From assembly GCA_019414645.1 (NCBI GenBank), contig DXLP01000046.1, positions 1,916 to 11,769 on the forward strand: a DNA stretch of 9,854 bases, given 5' to 3'. Under the pieces are notes generated by a model that had not been told where the DNA came from, made no database searches, and was given only the letters and a program-made list of their open reading frames with translations. The stretch is from Collinsella sp. (lineage in GTDB: Bacteria > Actinomycetota > Coriobacteriia > Coriobacteriales > Coriobacteriaceae). Both the position numbers and the translations under genes were made by a program. Below are positions 5,289-9,854 of this stretch, piece by piece (the first letter of the stretch is position 1; the number at the start of each line of letters is the position of its first letter).

Positions 5289-7856
5289 TTATTTGCCCTT
5301 GGGCTTGCTGGCGTAGAACTTCTTCTTTTTGGGCTTGCCGGCGGGGGAGGGTTTGCCGTTGCCGTGCGGCCCTCGGTCGCCGGCCTGTGCGTGCGCGGGC
5401 GCCGTTGCACGAGGCTTGCGGGCCTCGGGGTTACGCAGCTCCTCGGTTCGCTCGGCAATTTCCTCGGCGCTAAAGCCGACCTCGGCCATGGCGTCCTCGA
5501 TGGGCAGGCGGCGCACGATATAGCAATGATGCACCTTCTGGTTGCGCGCGAAATCCTCGGGGATGGTCTGCGCCGTAATGTCCTCCAGCACCACGCCCGC
5601 GCGCGCGAGCTTGCGCGTCTCGGGACGGAAGCCACGCAGGTTGCAGCTAAAGATGGCATGTCCACCCTGTGCGAGCAGGCGCGATACGCCGGCCAAAAGC
5701 TCGACATGGTCGCGCTGGACATCCCAGGTGCGACGGCCCATCTTGGACGAGTTCGAGAACGTGGGCGGGTCGACAAAGATCAGGTCCCAGCGGTTGCGCG
5801 TCTGGCGCTGGTCACGAATCCAGGCGAGCACGTCGTCGCGCACAAAGTGATGCTGCGGCCCCACAAAGCCGTTCTGACGCATATTGCGCTCGGCCCAGTC
5901 CAGGTAGGTGTTGGAAAGATCGACCGTCACGGTCTCCTCGACGCCGCCATCGGCTGCGTAGCAGGTGGCAGTGCCGGTGTAGGCGAACAGGTTGAGGAAG
6001 CGGCGCGCCTGCTTGGCATGTTCGCGCACCAGGTTGCGGGTGACGCGGTGATCCAGGAAGATGCCCACATCCAGATAGTCGTCAAAGTTGACGGCAAAGG
6101 TAAGGCCGCCCTCTTCGATGAGCGGCAGACGGCGACGTGCGATGTTAGCGCGCTCGCTCGAGCCGCCCTTGCCGGCGCCCTGCTTGCCGTACTGCGAGCC
6201 GCCGCGTGAGCGCATGCGGGCCTTGGCGTGCACGTGCTCGGCCGGAACATCCAGGATGCGCGGTGCGATGGCCAAGATGTCGAGCATGCGGGCCTGGGCC
6301 AGTGCGGGGTCGATGGTCTTGGGCGCGGCGTATTCGGCGATGACGAGCCAGCGGCCCGGCGTCTGCGGACAGCCCTCGTACAGGTCGATGGCGGCGGAGT
6401 AATCGGGTAGGTCGGCATCGTAGACGCGGTAGCAGCTCACGCCCTCGCGCTTGGCCCACTTGCGACGCAGGCGGGCGTTCTTGCGCAGACGGTTGGCGAA
6501 CTGCTCCGACTCGGGGATGAGCACGGGCAGCGGCTTGCCGTCGCCCAGGTCGAGCGTGGCGGCAGGTTCGGGCATGGGGGTGTTGGCGGCGTTGTCGTTG
6601 ACTTCGTCGGCATCCGCAACCTCGGCCTCGGCATCCGCACTGGTCGAAGCCTCAAACGCCGCGGCGGCGTGGTCGAGCGAGGGCCAGACTTCGACGGTCG
6701 CCTCCTCGTTGTTGGGCATGACGGCGATCGCGCACTCGGGCTCGGCGTGGAGCGCGCGGGCCAGCAATCCGTCGCGGGTGAGCGCGGCGAGCTGCGCCGC
6801 GGCAAGCTCGGGCGCGCGGCGCAGCTCACCGACCAGCGTCATGGCGTCGTGCATGAGCGAAAGCGGGGTCTCGGTGGTGTCTGCGACCACGGCGGCGCCG
6901 GCGACGGCGCCCGCATGGTCCAGCACGGCGGCGGACTTGGCGGCGCAAAAATCGACAAAGCGCTTGTAGCCGGCGCACTTGACCATGCGCTCGGCGGTCT
7001 TGCGGGCGGCGGGGTCAACATCCGCGGCCACGATGCGTGCCTGGCGCTCGCGTGCTGCCGTCTCGCGCTCGCGTGCCTCGGTAAGCAACTGCTCCCACAG
7101 AGCGGCGTCGTGCAGCTGCCAGCCCTCAAAGCCCCAGCGCTCGCGTGCGGCGCCCGGGGCGCGGTCGGTCAGAATATTCACGGCCTCCAGCAGCAGACCG
7201 CCGCCGGCGCACGAGGCGTCGATCAGCGTAGGCAGCGCTTCGTTTTCGTAATCATCGGCCGTCAGCTCGCGCTCGCACAGTGCAGTCCAGCCGACCTGCG
7301 CCAGCACCAGGGCGGCGTAGTCGGGGCGCAGCACGTGCGCGCCCTCGCCGGCGCGGGTCGCGGCGGGCGGCAGGCGCTTGAACAGCGGGTCGCCCGAAAG
7401 GTCCAGGCTTATGCTCGCGCGGCGCTGGCGCAGCGAAAGCAGTAGGTGAACATCGGGGTCGGCGGCGTCGACATCGGCGCGACGTCCCGTGGTCTCGGCC
7501 AGGCGGTCGCACAGCGCGTCCTTGGCGCGCAGGGCCGAGAAGCGCGTGTTGCGCAGCTGCTCGGTCACGCCGCGGGCTGTGATGGCGATGGTGGCGCCGG
7601 GGCGGACGATGCTCTCCCAGGCGATGTCGTAAACGCTATCGTACAGCTCATCGGCATCCTGCGCCTCAAAGCGCCCGACTACCACGAACACGCGGCTCGC
7701 CAGGCGCGACCACAGGCACGCGCGATAGCCCTGCTCAAGCTCGCCCTCAAACGTAGCGCGGCCCTTCAGGCGGCGGACATGCGAAAGCCCGAGGCGTTTA
7801 AGCTCATCGGCGAGTGCGGACTCAAAGCCCTCGGGGCAGCTTGCGTAAAATTCCAT
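5289..7856 (-). CDS. rlmL: Fused RlmL/RlmK-type 23S rRNA methyltransferase, RlmL half probably degenerate
   Basis: This is an 855-residue cytosolic SAM-dependent enzyme. In E. coli RlmL makes m2G2445 and RlmK makes m7G2069 in 23S rRNA, and the E. coli fusion has 702 residues. A THUMP-like region (about 1-155) precedes an RlmL-type segment with SLDLSGDPLFKR (150-161) and DRAPG..RERWGFEGWQLHD (231-250). The expected SAM motif DPxCGSGT reads DASCAGGG (213-220), and the expected catalytic NPPYGER is replaced by VADTTETPL near 324-332. The C-terminal RlmK half looks complete: FANRLRKN (453-460), CYRVYDADLPDY (475-486), LDHR (601-604), LNLFAYTGTAT (621-631), VDLSNTYLDWAERN (645-658) and VDPPTFSNS (695-703). 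An acidic linker (about 400-435) joins the halves, and a Lys-rich tail (about 815-855) may bind RNA. The ATG at 7856 follows AGAGAGG on the minus strand. The family call is secure; the loss of RlmL activity is inferred. Confidence 0.93.
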   Translation of the reverse strand: MEFYASCPEGFESALADELKRLGLSHVRRLKGRATFEGELEQGYRACLWSRLASRVFVVVGRFEAQDADELYDSVYDIAWESIVRPGATIAITARGVTEQLRNTRFSALRAKDALCDRLAETTGRRADVDAADPDVHLLLSLRQRRASISLDLSGDPLFKRLPPAATRAGEGAHVLRPDYAALVLAQVGWTALCERELTADDYENEALPTLIDASCAGGGLLLEAVNILTDRAPGAARERWGFEGWQLHDAALWEQLLTEARERETAARERQARIVAADVDPAARKTAERMVKCAGYKRFVDFCAAKSAAVLDHAGAVAGAAVVADTTETPLSLMHDAMTLVGELRRAPELAAAQLAALTRDGLLARALHAEPECAIAVMPNNEEATVEVWPSLDHAAAAFEASTSADAEAEVADADEVNDNAANTPMPEPAATLDLGDGKPLPVLIPESEQFANRLRKNARLRRKWAKREGVSCYRVYDADLPDYSAAIDLYEGCPQTPGRWLVIAEYAAPKTIDPALAQARMLDILAIAPRILDVPAEHVHAKARMRSRGGSQYGKQGAGKGGSSERANIARRRLPLIEEGGLTFAVNFDDYLDVGIFLDHRVTRNLVREHAKQARRFLNLFAYTGTATCYAADGGVEETVTVDLSNTYLDWAERNMRQNGFVGPQHHFVRDDVLAWIRDQRQTRNRWDLIFVDPPTFSNSSKMGRRTWDVQRDHVELLAGVSRLLAQGGHAIFSCNLRGFRPETRKLARAGVVLEDITAQTIPEDFARNQKVHHCYIVRRLPIEDAMAEVGFSAEEIAERTEELRNPEARKPRATAPAHAQAGDRGPHGNGKPSPAGKPKKKKFYASKPKGK

Positions 7857-7883
7857 GGGTGACCTCTCTGGTTGCGTCGCTCC

Positions 7884-7889
7884 ATTATA
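7884..7889 (-). promoter_or_regulatory. -10 box of the methyltransferase promoter
   Basis: Read on the minus strand this is a perfect TATAAT, 27 bases upstream of the methyltransferase start codon. A transcription start near 7877 would give a leader of about 20 bases that still contains AGAGAGG. No convincing -35 hexamer is seen at 16-18 bases. It overlaps the plus-strand candidate at 7888-7893. Confidence 0.5.
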
Positions 7890-7893
7890 TGAT
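7888..7893 (+). promoter_or_regulatory. Candidate -10 box of the HAD phosphatase gene
   Basis: TATGAT, five of six consensus bases, lies 38 bases before the start codon at 7932. The -35 region (about 7865-7870) is poor. It shares two bases with the minus-strand -10 box, so the two divergent promoters would compete for polymerase if both are used. Confidence 0.4.
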
Positions 7894-7931
7894 GGATGCT
7901 TCGTTTGCCCTTATCCTCGAAAGGAACCCAT

Positions 7932-8759
7932 ATGATTGATGCGTGCCCCGATTCCGCCGTCCTCTTTTTTGACGTGGACGGCACGCTGACGTCGTTCGAT
8001 CCCGACGATATGACCGATAAGGACTTTTCGGCGGTTCACCCCTCGCAGACGGTGGTTGAGGCGTTCCGTGCACTGCGCGATGCAGGGCACAAGGCATTTA
8101 TCTGCACGGGCCGCCCCCTGTGGCTTATCGCCGATAGCCTGCGTGCGCTCGACCCCGCGGGCATCGTTGCCATGGCGGGAGCCACGCTCGAGGTCGAGGG
8201 ACGCGTGGTACACGAGGACTGCTTTGGCGAGGACGTTATCGAGGAGCTTGCACGCCGTATGGCCGCGGCAGGGATTGAGGCCTTTTTCGAGACCAACGTG
8301 GCTACTTTTGCCCTGGAACCCGCGGGTGTTGAGCAGTCGTCTCTGATCGGCACTTCTGTGGCGCACAGCACCGAGGAGATGCGCGTCGACGGCAGTCTGC
8401 GCGTGGGCAAGGTAGGCCTCACTGCGCCCAGTTTGGCTCGCGTAGCCAACGATGACGGCTTTATCGATTGCGAGTTTGAGCTGTGCGATACCGGTGGTCA
8501 GAATCGCGAGCTGAGCCCCAAGGGCATTGACAAGGGCGTGGGCGTGGCGCGAGCACTGGCGTATCTGGGCCGCGAGGGAAATGCGCGCACCTTTGGCTTT
8601 GGCGATTCGGGCAACGACCTGGGCATGCTCGCTGCCGTCGAGACAGCCGTGGCCATGGGCAACGCCATGCCCGAGGTCAAGGCGGTCGCCGACTACGTGA
8701 CCGACGATGTCGCGCACGACGGTACCGTCACAGCGATGCAGCATTTCGGCCTCATCTAA
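7932..8759 (+). CDS. Cof-type HAD-superfamily phosphatase
   Basis: This is a soluble haloacid-dehalogenase hydrolase of the Cof (IIB) subclass, 275 residues. These enzymes are Mg2+-dependent phosphatases acting on sugar phosphates, nucleotides or cofactor phosphates; the substrate cannot be read from sequence. All four motifs are present: DVDGTLT with nucleophile Asp14 and acid/base Asp16, CTGR with Thr59, Lys197 in LSPKGIDKG, and GDSGNDLGM with Asp225 and Asp229. The C2-type cap lies between motifs II and III (about 85-190). The ATG at 7932 is preferred to the in-frame ATG at 7896 because GAAAGGA (7919-7925) lies six bases before it and because the DVDGT motif then falls close to the N-terminus, as usual. 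It is divergent from the methyltransferase, and I see no functional link to that gene. The gene is followed by 193 non-coding bases. Confidence 0.92.
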   Translation: MIDACPDSAVLFFDVDGTLTSFDPDDMTDKDFSAVHPSQTVVEAFRALRDAGHKAFICTGRPLWLIADSLRALDPAGIVAMAGATLEVEGRVVHEDCFGEDVIEELARRMAAAGIEAFFETNVATFALEPAGVEQSSLIGTSVAHSTEEMRVDGSLRVGKVGLTAPSLARVANDDGFIDCEFELCDTGGQNRELSPKGIDKGVGVARALAYLGREGNARTFGFGDSGNDLGMLAAVETAVAMGNAMPEVKAVADYVTDDVAHDGTVTAMQHFGLI

Positions 8760-8831
8760 TGAATCCCGCGTTCTGACGTTTGCTCGAACTGCGACTTTCT
8801 GCTTTTGCATGCTCAATCGATTTATCAATCC

Positions 8832-8847
8832 AAACACTGAGGTGTTT
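8832..8847. other. Small AT-rich hairpin in the gap after the HAD gene
   Basis: AAACAC (8832-8837) pairs perfectly with GTGTTT (8842-8847) around a four-base loop. It is short and not followed by a clear T-run, so it is at best a weak terminator for the HAD gene. The rest of 8760-8880 shows no gene, RNA or other structure that I can support. Confidence 0.3.
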
Positions 8848-8887
8848 ATACCGTTCGCCGAGAAGATAAAAACCCGCAGCTCACGCC

Positions 8888-8916
8888 TTGATAAACATAG
8901 GTAAAGTGTTTAGCAG
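8888..8916 (+). promoter_or_regulatory. Candidate promoter of the transaldolase gene
   Basis: TTGATA (8888-8893, four of six bases matching TTGACA in order, five if the last A is counted) is followed after 17 bases by TAGCAG (8911-8916), a weak -10. The spacing is right but the -10 is poor. A start near 8923 would give a leader of about 30 bases holding the AAAGGAA ribosome binding site at 8938-8944. The separation from the HAD gene (193 bases) supports an own promoter somewhere in this gap. Confidence 0.3.
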
Positions 8917-8952
8917 TTTATCGGCCGCATGCAAACGAAAGGAATCAGGCAG

Positions 8953-9854
8953 ATGGCAATCAAGGTGTTCGCTGACGGTGCAAACCTCGAGGGCATGCTC
9001 GACATGTACGAGAACGGCAACGTTCAGGGTTTCACGACCAACCCGTCCCTTATGAAGAAGGGCGGCGTGACGGACTACCGCGCGTTTGCCAAGGAGGTCC
9101 TGACCCACATCACCGATGTGTCCGTCTCGTTTGAGGTCTTTGCCGATGACGTCGAGACCATGGAGGTCGAGGCTCGCGAGATCGCTACCTGGGCCGACAA
9201 CGTCTACGTCAAGATTCCGTGCGTGACCACCAAGGGCGAGTCCACCGCCGAGCTGGTCCGCAAGCTTTCGGCCGATGGCATCAAGGTCAACGTCACCACC
9301 ATCTTTACGCCCGAGCAGGTCGACGAGATGGTCGAGGCCGTTGACGCCGAGACGCCGTCCATCATCTCGCTCTTTGCCGGCCGTATCGCCGATACCGGCG
9401 TCGATCCCATTCCGTTTGTGACGGAGTCGGTCAAGAAGGCCGCCGTCAAGCCCAACTGCGAGGTCCTGTGGGCGTCCACGCGCGAGCTCATCAACATCTA
9501 CCAGGCCGAAGCTTGCGGTTGCCAGATCATCACGGTGCCCAACAGCATCCTGGCCAAGCGCAAGAACATCGGCCGTGACCACTACGAGGTCTCGCTCGAC
9601 ACCGTGCGCGGCTTTGCCAAGGATATCGCCTCGCTCGGCTTCCATATCCTGCCGTGGACAAAGGTACCCCCGCCTGCGACGTGCAAAATCGAGAGTATTC
9701 AGCAAGGTAAAGGTTTTTATCAGCTAGCTGAAGCACGGAACAGCCCCCGTTTTGGCTCTGACGACGCTAAAACGGGGGCTGTTTTTGACTTTATTGCCTC
9801 TGAGGGGCGTTCGGGGCGGCGGAAATTGCAGAATACTCGCGATTTTGCACGTCG
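8953..9854 (+). CDS. Transaldolase / fructose-6-phosphate aldolase family protein with no in-frame stop
   Basis: This is a class I (Schiff-base) aldolase of the small transaldolase/TalC/FSA family, which acts on fructose 6-phosphate or pentose-phosphate intermediates in the cytosol. Recognisable parts are VFADGANLEGM (5-15), GFTTNPSLMKK (26-36), VYVKIP with the Schiff-base Lys87, NVTTIFT (113-119), SLFAGRIADTG (139-149), LWAST (172-176) and ITVPNSIL (193-200). The fold is complete at GFHIL (229-233). Family members usually stop within a few residues of this point, at about 215-240. Here the frame runs on without a stop through a strong terminator (9739-9786) to the last base, adding at least 67 residues unlike the family. 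Stops occur at once in the other frames: TAA 9708-9710 and TAG 9725-9727. The start is ATG 8953, with AAAGGAA (8938-8944) upstream. Either the true stop was lost by insertion or frameshift, or the contig end is misjoined. The enzyme call is firm; the 3' boundary is not. Confidence 0.88.
   Translation, partial: MAIKVFADGANLEGMLDMYENGNVQGFTTNPSLMKKGGVTDYRAFAKEVLTHITDVSVSFEVFADDVETMEVEAREIATWADNVYVKIPCVTTKGESTAELVRKLSADGIKVNVTTIFTPEQVDEMVEAVDAETPSIISLFAGRIADTGVDPIPFVTESVKKAAVKPNCEVLWASTRELINIYQAEACGCQIITVPNSILAKRKNIGRDHYEVSLDTVRGFAKDIASLGFHILPWTKVPPPATCKIESIQQGKGFYQLAEARNSPRFGSDDAKTGAVFDFIASEGRSGRRKLQNTRDFAR
9677..9705 (+). repeat. Left arm of a 29-bp inverted repeat
   Basis: This arm matches the reverse complement of 9826-9854 at 27 of 29 positions; the differences are at 9692 and 9701. 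It lies inside the open tail of the transaldolase frame. The arm itself contains an imperfect dyad, TGCAAAAT, seven bases, then ATTCAGCA, so each arm could also be a protein-binding site. Confidence 0.85.
9739..9786 (+). terminator. Strong intrinsic terminator inside the open transaldolase frame
   Basis: Bases 9739-9756 pair with 9766-9783 over 18 positions, including a CCCCCG/CGGGGG block and one G-T pair, around a nine-base loop. The stem closes into T9782-T9786. This is a textbook Rho-independent terminator reading rightward. It lies about 90 bases past the expected end of the transaldolase, where such a terminator belongs, yet the reading frame crosses it without a stop codon. Confidence 0.9.
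9826..9854 (-). repeat. Right arm of the 29-bp inverted repeat, ending at the window edge
   Basis: This is the reverse-complement partner of 9677-9705 (27 of 29 positions). It ends exactly at the last base, so its outer limit cannot be seen and the match may extend further. It contains the dyad TGCAGAAT, seven bases, ATTTTGCA. No target-site duplication can be judged. Confidence 0.85.

Noticed and set aside
5226..7862. Several plus-strand open frames within the methyltransferase gene
   Set aside because: They are shadows of the minus-strand RlmL/RlmK gene, whose motifs are unmistakable.
8881..9705. Minus-strand open frame opposite the transaldolase
   Set aside because: The plus-strand frame from 8953 encodes clear transaldolase motifs including the Schiff-base lysine. 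The minus frame shows no family and no ribosome binding site of note.
1..9854. CRISPR array, tRNA, rRNA, transposase or integrase
   Set aside because: I saw no regularly spaced direct repeats, no cloverleaf or rRNA sequence and no recombinase motifs in any frame.

Overview
The window reads as a GC-rich, densely coded bacterial chromosome segment, most likely from an actinobacterium of the Coriobacteriia, probably a Collinsella-like gut species. This rests on strong third-position G/C, Shine-Dalgarno-led genes on both strands, a TalC/FSA-type transaldolase opening 'FADGAN', and a KdpD-like kinase without the usual N-terminal half. The taxonomic call is from general impression, not from a search. 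Both ends are cut: position 1 lies inside a gene, and the reading frame open at 9854 does not stop inside the window.

Left region (1-2737, + strand): the C-terminal tail of a nitroreductase-like protein (ends 287) is followed by a short palindrome. Next come a Kup-family potassium transporter (446-2473) with a consensus -10 box just upstream and a 64-residue single-span membrane protein of unknown function (2543-2737).

Centre (2769-5194, + strand): a hairpin with a duplicated 5' arm and a T-run sits directly in front of a two-component pair. The pair is a short KdpD-like sensor kinase (four membrane spans, a GAF-like region and the kinase core, with no N-terminal KdpD or USP domains) and a KdpE-like OmpR-family response regulator. 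They are four bases apart and probably translationally coupled. No kdpFABC genes are visible, so the neighbouring kup is the obvious candidate target. That link is inference.

Right region (5195-9854): a compound hairpin separates the convergent kdpE-like gene from a large minus-strand gene (5289-7856) for a fused RlmL/RlmK-type 23S rRNA methyltransferase. Its RlmK half looks intact, but its RlmL half has lost both signature active-site motifs. A divergent Cof-type HAD phosphatase (7932-8759) follows, then a transaldolase-family gene (from 8953). The transaldolase fold ends near codon 233, but the frame stays open into an 18-bp terminator hairpin, which is bracketed by a 29-bp inverted repeat whose right arm ends exactly at the last base of the window.

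The observations most worth following are: (1) the open-ended transaldolase frame with its inverted-repeat-bracketed terminator; (2) the apparent loss of catalysis in the RlmL half; (3) the duplicated-arm hairpin that any upstream transcript for the kinase/regulator pair must cross; and (4) the kup plus small membrane protein plus short KdpDE arrangement without Kdp pump genes.
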